NCBI RefSeq assembly: GCF_013373865.1
Contig: NC_050468.1
Coordinates: 6,572,510 to 6,636,509 of the forward strand
From: Monomorium pharaonis
Lineage: Eukaryota > Arthropoda > Insecta > Hymenoptera > Formicidae
Direction: 5' to 3'
Length of the DNA: 64,000 bases
The notes under the pieces are model-generated. The model was not told where the DNA came from and made no database searches. It saw nothing but the letters and a program-made list of their open reading frames with translations. The translations under genes and the position numbers were made by a program. Of this stretch, positions 1 through 12,800 are shown one piece after another; the stretch's first letter is position 1; every line of letters begins with the position of its first letter.

Positions 1-604
1 GAACAATGTATATGTGAGCGTAGTGCACAAAGTTATATTGACGTACACGTGTATCTTTGTATACATGAATAATTTCATATAATTGTGGGCATCAAGAACG
101 GTGACGAAACTCATTTAACGCGCGTTAATCACAGATACTCATGCAAGAGCGTTTTTCTATTGAATATCTGCAATGTCGGCTACAACGGTATTAATTTATA
201 GACCTAGGACATTTTTTAATGCATTTTATTTATATGTGTAAAGACAATTTTTTTTCAAGATGATAAACACGTACGTTTAGCATATTAATAATATTTCTAC
301 GCAAAATGTATGTAAATATCGTCAATTATTATGCAAATATCACAGATTAATTTATCATTAATCTTCGCTGACAAAAAATTACAATTTATCCTTTAACTGG
401 TTGTACTTTCCATCGAAATATTATCTATATACAAGACATTTTACTCTTGTTGAATATTAATGTGTTTTATAATAAATGTTGGATATATTACCATTTTGCG
501 TAGCTCTCAAAGAAAGAAAATCTGATTAGAGCTGCCTTACACAAGATTTTAATATCTGAAACGTAAACAATTGTAATTGTATGTTTAGGTAGCCGACACG
601 TAAA
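1..604. other. Upstream flank of the UNC93-like gene
   Basis: AT-rich sequence with no convincing coding region. An AG at 587-588 before the start codon could be the acceptor of a 5' UTR intron, but it has only a weak pyrimidine tract. An in-frame TAG at 590-592 precedes the ATG. The transcription start cannot be placed. Confidence 0.5.
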
Positions 605-1316
605 ATGGTGGCGTCGCAAAATGACGGTGGCAGAAGTATGGGCGGAGGCGGCGGGGGTGACGGCGGCGGCGGCGGTGATGACACAGTTTACACGGTGACC
701 GTGAGTGGGGTCGGTTACAGGAACGAGGGTTACAAGGACGACGGCACCGACGGCATTCCGCCGGAGCCGCAGAAGCCGCCGCAGCTTCCGGTTGCGGACG
801 ATGACACGCAATCGCGGAAATTCAAGTTGTCGCGTGGCGAGAAATGGCGTATCCTGAAGAACATTGGCACCGTCTCGATCGCCTTCATGGTGCAGTTCAC
901 CGCGTTCCAGGGCACAGCAAATCTGCAGTCGTCGATCAACGCCAGCGACGGCCTCGGTACCGTCTCGCTCTCGGCTATCTATGCCGCCCTGGTGCTCTCG
1001 TGTATCTTCGTCCCCACTTTCCTTATCAAGAGGCTCACCGTCAAGTGGACCCTATGTCTGTCCATGCTGTGCTACGCGCCGTACATCGGCTCGCAGTTCT
1101 ACCCCAAATTCTACACCTTGGTGCCCGCCGGAGTGCTTCTAGGTCTCGGCGCCGCGCCTATGTGGGCCGCTAAGGCTACGTACCTGACGCAGGTTGGCGG
1201 TGTCTATGCGAAAATCACCGACCAGCCAGTCGACGCTATCGTCGTACGGTTCTTCGGCTTCTTCTTCCTGGCGTGGCAGACGGCCGAGCTCTGGGGAAAT
1301 CTTATTTCTTCGCTTG
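605..1316 (+). CDS. UNC93-like exon 1 (residues 1-237)
   Basis: Encodes the Gly/Asp-rich leader and the first five hydrophobic segments, including the conserved FQGTANLQSSIN loop with a possible N-glycosylation site (NAS). It ends at a G|GTAAGT donor in phase 1. Being GC-rich, it stands out sharply from the AT-rich intron that follows. Confidence 0.95.
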
Positions 1317-4300
1317 GTAAGTCGAGCTTCAAATTTTCAAAATGCTATTAAATTTATTATTTTAATAATTTTGAAAATAGCTCTGTGTTTAAATTTATAA
1401 AACTTTGATATTTACGAGATGTCATAATTCATGTATATTTGAAATCAGAACTTGATTGAAAAGAGATAATAAAGAAAAGCTGGTAACAATATGAAAAAAT
1501 AAGGACATTGCTATAATAAAATCAATGCAGGTTTTCGATCGGAATCAAAACCTTATTGACGCTTTTTTGATGTTACAGTATATTGTATTTATGGATAATT
1601 AATAGCTGCATTAGCTTAATTACAAGAGTTAATTACATTGATGTAAAGAATTAATTATTAATTAAGAATAAAATTTTCTAATTCTCATCGTTAGAAGAAA
1701 TTAGAGAGAAGTAACCAGTATTTTTACATAGTGCATTTTTACATAGTGTATTATTATGCAAAAGATTTATACTCTCGCAAAAGCATTTTTTTATATTCGC
1801 GAGCGCGTAATAAAGACATTTCATACATCTCAATCATGTGCAACATCTCATTACTATCGCAGTCTGTTTTTCACACTCAATTACCAGCAATTTATAATAT
1901 ATCTATTACTGTTGCGCAAATACTCCAGTAGATATGTGTACAATCATATACCAGCTTATTAGCTTAGACCACGTTATTTATTAGTTACACTTCTTTGTAT
2001 ACTGTAGACAGCTCTTAAATTAATGATACAAACTACTTTTTTGTTTCCAAATTATTTTAACTATAAACAATCTTACATAAAACTCTTCAAATCTCTTAAT
2101 TAAAATTTTTAGTTAAATTAAATAATTTTTAAAGAAAACAAAAATGATAAAATATTTGCTTACAAACAGGAGAATAAAAAAAGTCTTAACGACTTCTCTA
2201 AATCAATCGGATTTCGCACTATGCAACGATGCGCGAGATACGCGTGCAGTAGAAATGGACGTTGCAGTCAGACAAACGTTATAGTCAGACCGTCCGACTA
2301 AACGCTCGGCGCTTCTCCTTACACGCGTCTTACATTATCACGCTTCCGCCGTGTGCATGAAGGACAACGTAGTCAGTGAAGCCGTGAGAGAAACGGAGAG
2401 AGAATCACACGCTTGCGCCGAGAAGAAACAAGATTTATCCGGTATAAACCTGTGGCGGTCGGTTTCCGTGCTACCTCGTACGCATTCTCCGATATCGCGT
2501 ATGTTTGCATACACATACGAAGTATCATTGTGTGTCAGTCTTACGTGTGAAGAAACGTTTCTTCGATTTCTTCGCTCGTCGAACGCCTACGACTGAATTT
2601 GGCCTGATGCTGTTTTATAACATCCGGCAAGGCTTCGGATTTTAATTATTAAATTGATGCATAGAAAGAACTTTGCGAAATAGAACATGTGTTAAAAGAT
2701 CTTAATATTAATAAAGAAATAAGAATTAAAGCAAACGTAATTAACCGATGTATAGGCGAGAGCACTCAGAGAAAAATTTTATAATTGTAGCAACTATAAA
2801 GTGACAACTATCCAAGTTTTATTCGTCAAACTATTACACATAGTTCAATAAACTATGTATAGTTATTGCAATTACAATAATTGTAAAAATAGTTTGTATT
2901 ACCATGGCAACATTATTTGTGTAACTATTAATTTATAGTGAAATAAAACCTCAACTATAACTGTATAGTCATAGTTATAGTTATAGTTATACAAACTTTA
3001 TACAAATGAATTTTAATAATTATATTTTTTCAGTTTATATACAGTCGATTAAGTATATAATCGTAATAATTATGCGCAGTGAACCAATTGTGGCGTCTAA
3101 AGTGTTAGGAATGAGAATGGAACAACTTGAGTTTGAATCTCAAGCGTTTTAATTTTTTTCTCACTTACATTTACATTATTATTTTTTGTAATTTTTTTAA
3201 TTAGAAATTTTCTATAAATTATAAATTTTACTGCATTAATTTTTCTTAGTTTGTATAACTTATTGTTTTTATTACAAATTATAATACATAGTTGAGGTGC
3301 TATGTGTTCATAAATTTATAGTTGCTGATACAATTTTTTTTCTCTGAGGACCAATTGTTCCAATTTCTTGATAAACTTACCTATTATACTTATCTATTAT
3401 TTTATATAGGAATAATAAATCAAGGAAATAAAAACAGACAGTACGCACATGCATATTAAATAATATTTGATATTTATTAAATATTATATTAAATAATATT
3501 TGATATTTATTAAATATTAAATAATTTATTTTAATATAAATAAAGTGTCACAGAGAAGAATATCTGACTTTATAAAAATATTACTATAAATAAGTAATAC
3601 TCTAGACGTCTATATAAGCAATTTCGTCATTAATCATTTGATGGACAGAGAAAAGTCGATGCCATTGGTGCCAGGCAACATTTGCAAATAAACAACAAAG
3701 GTCAAGATCATTTTCAGTCTTTGTCGAGGTCGACATGTGTGCAATGTTGTAGCAATGAATGGCTGGTAGTGGTATGAAGGTTATAAATTGCACGGGCAAG
3801 TATTATTGAATAATCCCTTGAGATCTTTGTAGAATGACTCGATAATGTCTGTAGATAACGAATTTCTTATGCATTATGACATCGGTTATGGAAGAAATCA
3901 ATTAAATACACCACGCACCGACAGTATTTATATAACATGAGCAGTTATTCTAAAAGGATCCAGTTTGTTTTTGCTGTACTAATTAAATTTTAATTTTAAT
4001 TTTAATTACAAATAATCAAATGTATGTCCCTGAACTTGCAATCTTAATATCAGTGCAACTTAATACTTTTTGCTGTATTAAAATCAATTTTTTATTACAG
4101 GAAATTTCGGGGAAGGTCATCACTCGTTTTGCAATCTTTTAGTATTAAATAGCTTAATAATCAGATCGTGATATTGAAATTAAATGCAGCGGAAGTATGA
4201 AATTTATCTGAACATTTTAAGTCTTTAATGTTTAAGTAAATATTTTATTTGATTTCTTTTTCGTTTTTATAATCTTATTTTAAAAATTTAATTCGCCTTT

Positions 4301-7300
4301 TATTTAATTTGTTTAAAATTACAGAACTGTTATAATAATTTTTAAAAAAATTTAAAATTGATTTAAAAATTTATAATTAATAAAAAATACACAGAAATTG
4401 GTTATTGTAACTTTAAGACATTTATACTTTGTAAAGTTATATACCTTGTAGTCACATGATTGAATTGAACGATTTCCGTATATATCTTCGTACATACTCG
4501 ATAACAGTGTTAAAAAGCAGACATTTCCGACAATTGGTGACGGTAGTGGGGAAAATCGTAAAACACGACGTAATATTATTAGCTCCGGTGAAAGTTCCTC
4601 TGGTCGACGTGCACAAATCGGTCAATGTAGATTTCCGAATGCCGATAGGTTTTACTTAAAATTATCGATTAATCCTCGTTCCGGAAACGTCCGTGTGAAG
4701 TTACGACTAGCAAAATTCCTGGCACGCCGCCGTGGTAATAGAAGATGAAAGTCAGTACGTGTCAGTAGTTCCGGTCGATAATTTAACCGACGAGAAGCGC
4801 ACGGACATTAATTTTTCGTGGCGTACGTAACTGCGTGCCGCAATTTACATCAGGCAGTTTCTCGACACACTCGGAAAGGTTTTATCGTCACGTAAACGCG
4901 CATTGCGCATACTTTGTTACACATTATATCACACGCGCGAATAATGGCACGTGTGCGAGCGGCTGGAGCGACGTTAACGCGTTCAAGCAAATCGTTGCGC
5001 TATCGGGGCGCGTAGCGCGACTTCTAGCCGACGTATCCGATTCGATTCGACACGCCGAATACCAACGAGATCTTTCGAGAAGGTTTCGCGTAAATGAGCG
5101 CATTCGAACGCATATCGTGCGCTTCCTCACTGTGATGGCGACACACATGTGCGTGGGCCGCGGCGTTTGTACAGCTGCGCGCCACGAGAATTTCTTCCTC
5201 CGATTATCTGCGGTCATTTCTCCGCCGAATCGGTTGGTTCACTGATCCCAGCGAAAAAACATCGAATTTTTCGCTCTCAACACAGGGCCACTGTCGGGAT
5301 TAAAATAACTTTTTACGACGACATAAAATACACGCACGTGGATACGATAAGAGCAGCGCGCGTTAATAATTATATGCGTATACGTTGCGTTTATCGCGGG
5401 ATTTCTTCGTTTGCGTGAAGCGCGCGAAGAATCTTCACGACTTCGCAATCTCGGCTGTCTTTTAATGGCGATAATAAAGCAATCAGAACACGCTAGGTTG
5501 CGATGTCTATTGCATCCCCGGCAGAGGTAACCAGTTGTGATTTACATTCGGCAAAGGTCTTCTCCGACTTCACGCGCCGTGAATAAAGGTACAGAATTAC
5601 ACGATGGATGGTCCCACCATGGGACGTGCAACCGTGACCTCGATGTTCGTTACCTCCACGGGGACGAGTCGATGCGCATAATCGATTTTTCGATCGGTGG
5701 AAAGGCGAGGCGTAGCCGTGCATAATGCGCAAACCGCGAGCCCGCAAAACCGATTAGGGAAGAGTCACGAGACGATGGCGGTGAAACTCGCCTATGAAAT
5801 ATTGATTTACGAACTGTTCAGCTTCTTCGCTTCCTCGCGCGCGAGGAGTCTCGTTCTCTCGGCTCTCTCGAGATGATCGAGCTGTTGGCACGCCGGTTTC
5901 CGGTACGGCGTAACAGCTCGACCACTCGATTTACCGCTCGCGCACACGTTCACCGTGCGATTCTCCGAGCACGCGCTTTGAACCGGCGCGGCGTAATCGA
6001 CTCGGTAATAAATTGTTACGCGCGTTCCCCGCGTTATCCGAATACACGCAGAGTTGCCAGGCAGATCCCTCGCGTCGATATCCTCCTAACCGAGTTTATT
6101 TCTCGATCGTGACATACGACGACGATAAAATAGTTTCTATGCAAACCTGGCATCGCGAGGAGAAACTCAGATCTCGAACTCGGAGAATGGTCAAAGAACA
6201 TACTGCAATTATACTGAACGTGTTAAGTTAATTCATTGCTAATCGTTAATTAAGGTTACTTAAAAATATCGTGTAATTTTTCTTACAATTAGTTCTTTTA
6301 TCGACAAACGTATGTTTAGTGAAAAAAAGAATCACAGAGCTATTCAGTTTACATGCACATTTTTGAGTTATAAATATTATAATTGTTGTTTGTTTTTTAA
6401 GATTAACATGGAAATTTACTTCTGTGAAAGACAAAAAAAAAAGAACAATATTTATTTTTTAGTTGTTTGCATAATTTAGATTGATTTTTTTTGTAACTAT
6501 ATTTTCAAATATGTACTCTCTAAATTACGATCACTGAAACCAATAAAAATACACTGATTTCAGTGGTATACTTATAGCTTGTCAATTAGACGAATAAATA
6601 CACTGATCTTTTAATGATTATACATTAATTCTGACGTAAAATATACTAAAAGTTAGTGTATATTTATTAATTATCACAGTTATAAGTATACTACTGCAAA
6701 TCAGTGAAAATACACTGAATTCAATTTAGAGAATACATGCTTCGGATGAATACATCGGATGAAATATACACACCGAAAAAATGGTTTTGTTAATCTAAAC
6801 ATTAAAAAAATGAGTTTTATGTATACATATATATGTACATACAGTTCTAAAAATAATTTTGTTTGCTTATCAAAATAATTATGAATTATATAATGAGTAA
6901 AAAGTTTTAATATTCTAACAATTAACTTGAGCATTAATTACTCAAGTCACTCAATTATTTGATAATCTAACAAAATTATATTGGGAGAGAGAGAGAGAGA
7001 GAAACTAAATTTTTTAACATTTTGACTAAATCGTTTTTTCGGTACGCGTACATAATTTTCAAATTAGATATTTTAAATTTCTAAATTATTTAATAATAAT
7101 ATAAACAAATTTATAACCGTACACTGAGAGAAAAATATATAATATTTACGACTATAATTGCATAGTAAAATAATTATAAAGTTAGAAATGTTATTTTTAT
7201 AGTATTATTACTATAATATTGGTAATAATAACTTTAATTTATATTGTTGAATAACTATAAAATATAGTTGAGGTGGACCATAAATTTATAGTTGATTTAA

Positions 7301-9779
7301 ATTATATTATAGTTCTCATAACCATAATATTAGTTTATGTAACTTATGATATGGTTGCTATAAATTAAAATTAAAATTTTTATACACTTTTATAAAAATT
7401 TATACACTAGTTGTAGCATAAAATGACCATTATAAGCATTTACCATAAATATATAGTTATTATTACCAATATTACAGTAATAATTACTATAAAAATGATA
7501 TTTTTAACTATAATTATTTTACTATGCAATTATAGTCGTAAATATCATATATTTTTCTCTCAGTGTATATATACTTTTTGACAAAAAGTATATATACGGT
7601 TCTTTAAAAAAAAATGTAGTGAAACAGATCTGATTTGTTTTTGCCAATATTATAAAAAATCTCTTAGAAAAATAATATTAAATTATATTAAAATGATATT
7701 AAGTGGCTTATTAAGTAATAAATAAAAATTAAAGTAGTAAGTAAAAATTCTTTTATAAATTTAAATACGGAGATTTTTAATCTTCCTGGATTGCTACTGT
7801 GTTTTTCTTTTAATTAAATTCAGAGAAATTTAACAGAGAAAGCGCGAACGTTCGTAGAAATCATTTAGAGATCACTTTCAAATTGCAGTATTGAGTGATG
7901 GACACGGAAACGCTGATGACGGAAACAGCACAATTAACAGCTGGGACAAAATCAAGTTGTGCGGTGCGGATTTCTGCGTTGTTGGCAGCGGAGGCCATGA
8001 GAATCTAGAGCGACCACCGGAGTCAGAGATCTATGAGATCTCCGCAATCTACCTCACATGCGTCATCATCGCGGTCATCATCGTTGCTCTGTTCGTCGAT
8101 CCTCTCTCCAGGTGAGTGCCGAATATACGGGAACGAAAGTCGTTAGTCAGGATATTAATCGCTTGAGAGTAGCTCGTTTTTATTGCTTGCCAATATCAAG
8201 TCGTCATCGTAATACCTCACGACAGAACAGCGTGTTAAACAAACAAGGACAAACCAGCCGTTGAGAAACGTTAGAGAGTAATCTTGGCTTGATAAATCTG
8301 GTTCTCTATTTTTTACGTGAATTAGAGATAACGTGTCGAATATTAATTGATTGAATTTACATATTTATATAAACAGTTGAGCCGTATCAACTTGTGCTTG
8401 TTAATAATATAAATGTTCATACTGTTACTGGAGTATTAATTTAAATTTATCGCAAATTGCTTTGGAGATACTGATTAATTGCATATTATTTAAAAATAAA
8501 TAATTCGACGAACTAAGAGATATTTCTCCCTTTTAGACCATTCTTATAAGTAAAAGATCTGATATATGATATATATATATATGATACATAAAAAAAAATT
8601 AAAAATGTTTTTTTTTAAATTTAAATTATTAAATTATTTGATGGAAATTTCAAGAAAATTTTAATTTTTGAACTTATTTAAATGTTATAAATAAAGATTT
8701 AGTTTTACTTATATATTAAAATTTTATTCTCCAATTAATATTGAGTGAAAATTTTAATACATACTTCGTTCAAGAATTAATTATTAAAACTCTTGTTATA
8801 TATTAAAAATGTGTATAGATTACAATATATAATAATTTTCATTCCAATTTTTGTTAAAAAATACAATGCCAATTTAAATGTTACATACTTTGTTTGCATG
8901 TATACATTTTTTTTAGAATAACTTCTATAATATGCTTTTTCGGATAAATTTATTCTGCAAAATGTGAGATCGTTCTATTGAATAATACGATTGCAAAACA
9001 TAGGATTACTTCTAGTTTGCAGAGCAGTTAACGGATTAGGGATTGTTTCTCCGGTGTCTCAGATAGGCGAAACAAACATCTTTCGTTTGTGTCTATTCCA
9101 ATATTGATCGAAGTGAGTAGGATACGAAATCCGTTCGCTACAAGAGATTATAATTGCACGTTGAGTCAACAATGGAGCTTAGTTGCAAAGGTAGAGCATG
9201 CCGTAATTATATGTGCCGTATGAAAGGTGACATGCACGGGACGTAACAAAGGAAGCTGCCTCTGCCATTCGTACCAGTTTGTCTTATCGGCGCTCACGAT
9301 CGGTGACAATGATATATTTTATCCACGATTTTGCACTGAATTACGCAGCTCAAACTGTCATCGCCCGCATGGTTGTTTTACGAATATATAGCTGTGTCAC
9401 GCGATCGTGTTGTATTTTCGTCCCGGCTATGCCAAGTATAAATGCGGCCGAACGAGAATAAAACATTTTTCCCTCTCAATTTGATAAGAACGGGTCGTTG
9501 TTTTCGCGCGGTCATTGACTGTCTGCGGCCAAACATTTGTCTCTTTGCCATAAAATTAACACGTTAATCAAAATTACAAAAAGCTCCTGTTTAACAGATG
9601 CCATTTCTCAAAAACCTCTGCATAAAACGTAACTTGAATTTTTCAGTTATTTTTAAATCTGCTGCAATATACAGTTTTTCAGAAAAAAAAAAATTAATTC
9701 ACTTGATTCACGTTAGCGAAGAAGTGACTCACGTTCCTCCCGCATCTTTCCCCTTCTCCCTCTTCCTCTCTCTCTCCCT

Positions 9780-9848
<69 letters not shown>

Positions 9849-12800
9849 AACCAATTCAATTATAGTTACACTTATCGCGATTATCATGTTACCAACGTTA
9901 TTTAAGTTATCAGATCGTTTGGAAAATTGAATAGTCTTATGTTTTAAGTGGTAGTTTCTTTCCTGTAATTTTTTCAAAAAGTGAGCAACTTAGTTGTAGC
10001 TGTTTTTACGATGCATCGTCAGCGATTACCGGTTCAAGACTATATGTCGCCGATGATTTATCAGTACGTGAAAATTGAGAAGCAAAAGACAGTCGAACTT
10101 TTGCAGTATTACAAAACGCAGCAGCTTGATAGAACGTGATTTGTGAAATATCAGCCCAAATTTCCTCTCCCCTGTCCCTCCGTTTCGGGATAGCTGTAAC
10201 TATTGCTCCGCTTATGATTGCAAAATAGCGTACATCCGACAGGATGCGCTGACGATTGCATAACGCTACAATGTAGCGTGAACCGTACTTATTAAAAGTC
10301 GGTAAGTTTCTGGAGGCTCGTGTTGCGTCAATGTTATCTTTCATGCATGTAGGAGAGCAATGCGATTAATCTTTACTGAAAAAAGGTCTTTGCATTTTTT
10401 ACATCGATTACAGATACTTAACTTAATTTGCGATTTAACTTGCATCGCTTCTTGCTTATCGGAACCATACAAAAAATATCCGGAGGCGTCGATCAGTGTA
10501 AAAAGTTAGTAAGTGGATTGCTACTAAGTATCAACCTTGAATATTAGAATTAATAAATATTCTAGATAGACATATATTTATCAAGCATTGCAGGAAAATA
10601 TAGTCAGCATTGAATGAAAGAATTACTTCATGAACATGAAAATTTTAATGATTCTCTTTGAACAAACTGACGGAATAATTATTATACTTGTAATTAATTA
10701 TAAGTAATATATGAGTCTAAAATTTACAATAACCGGACATATCAATAATTTAGAAAAAAAAATGATAATGCAGTTTTATAAATAATAAAATGATACTCTA
10801 ATACGACATTCGTCAATTGAGGCGGACATTATACTTAAGCCACTTTAAATATATTGCATTTGATGCTGAGTAATATCGGATGTATTTCAATATTATTTAC
10901 GGGTTTGTTGTTTTATTTCTGTCACCGATAAAATCGTTCTCTCATATATTTAGCCTATCGTGCGGGGAAATGCTCAAGGCCACGTGTCTGTCCGGATGTA
11001 GGCATTTCTTAATGATACGTTGTCCGCTAAATTATTATCAGGCCGAAGATTAGATTGTAATTCGACGTTACAAAGTCTCGGAAAATATATACTTCGGTCA
11101 GGTGCACACGACGCTCTGACGCACACCAACTACCCTGTTTGCAATTAACACAGTCGATCTTCCGTCGCCGAGATAGAAATCGATAAAAAAAGCTCGCTAA
11201 TGTAGACGTAACATTAACGACAATTCTAGCGATACAGAATGAGTACAGGATGTAAATGCGCCATTCTGTGCATAGATCTTGTCTCCTGTCCGCACAGTTG
11301 GCCGATCCGTTTAATAAATTGTTTTTATGGATAGCTGCGTTGAAATATGCGTTTACATTTATCTCGTCGCGCGACATCAAGGTTTTGCTCACTTCCCTGC
11401 AAATCAATTGTATTAAACCTTGCGCGCAGAAGGAATAAATATTGAAGCATTGTTAACCGAATTGATAAGTGCTATTACGCTAAATTTATTCGTGGCTGTA
11501 ATTATGGTGTTACAATTTCGTAACTTCCTCGATGATAGCTTTATTATTATTTTTTATTATTTAATTCTATACGTTACGCTACTATGCTGTAGGATTTTGC
11601 AATCTTCTATGCTGTTTAATTTAATTCTTCCACGATTTTTGATAAATATATCATAATTTTCTTAGATGCGACGTAACGTATAATAATCTCTTATACTTTA
11701 ACGTATATGTATATCTAATATTTTTGTATATTTTATAAAAATTAATTATACGAAACACTTTTATATGCAATGTGGTATAATATTGATATAATATTAGTAA
11801 TGACTCTGTAGCTGTAGAAAAATATGATATGTGTAGCGTATAGCGGTCGTAATCGAATTTCTTGCTAATTGTGAATCAACTGTTTTCACAATTTTACTAT
11901 AACAGTCCATAATTAAGTTAAGTAAATTTCTATTCATCTTCTAACTTTATCACTATTTTGTAATTAATAAATAGTTATAAGACTATTTTCAATTTTTATA
12001 CAATTTTATTATTTTCTGGATTTTAATAGGCTGAAAAATATCTTTAAGATTGTAAATATTTATACATAGATGACTTGCTAATATTGAATTATATCAGTCA
12101 CATAGATGCATGAATTTACTTTGTTTTTATTGTGTTTTAAAAAATTAATCAAAGCGCGAAACTGCAACTTCCTTTTATGAGCACACGGAAACGATAAATT
12201 ATGGACACAAATACAAATTTATCATCTCTTTCTCGGGTTCTAATTTGTTCAGCCGTCGTTCATTACTGTTACTTTCCGGCCTCGCGTACATCGAAGAAGC
12301 AGGAAGAATACAAAAATGACCATTTACAACTGTCACTGCTCGTGCAACGAATTGATTTCGCCAGATTTCACGAACGCGCGCGCTTAGTAATCCAACCGTT
12401 CCCTTCGTTCTTTTCCCTTTCTTCCCCGTTTTCTTCTTTTTCACTTTTTATTTCCTTTTCTCTCGTTTAAATGAAACAGAACAAAATTCTATGTACCGCG
12501 CTGTCCTTGATATTTATCAAAAGGCGATTCAGTCCTCGATAACTATGCAAATAATGATTAAAGGAAGAAAATGATCGAATTTAAGAGGAGGACGAAAAGA
12601 GAGAAAGAAAGGGAGAAAATAGGCGGATAAATCGATACGGAGAAACGAAAAGAACGGAAAGTGAAAAAGGGAAGTAGAGAAACTTTCTTCCTAGTTGAGC
12701 CACATTAATTAATCTGCTCTCTCAATTCCACGGCTTGTTTATTGCATGACTACGGCTATTTATTTACTAGAAATAATCAATTAGCATAAGTAATTCAAAA

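Larger units (their letters stand above)
1317..7888 (+). other. Intron 1 of the UNC93-like gene (6.6 kb)
   Basis: No coding exon seen. It holds inverted-repeat elements at 2765-3348, 6511-6738, 6771-7044 and 7122-7565, a 33-bp tandem duplication at 3453-3518, and a CpG-rich block at about 4680-6130 whose overlapping open frames show no recognisable protein. A smaller GC-richer patch lies at 2200-2600. The rest is AT-rich and unremarkable. Confidence 0.8.

Noticed and set aside
9598..9977. Open frames on both strands across the (TC)n tract
   Set aside because: They owe their length to the dinucleotide repeat, giving only Ser-Leu or Arg-Glu runs.
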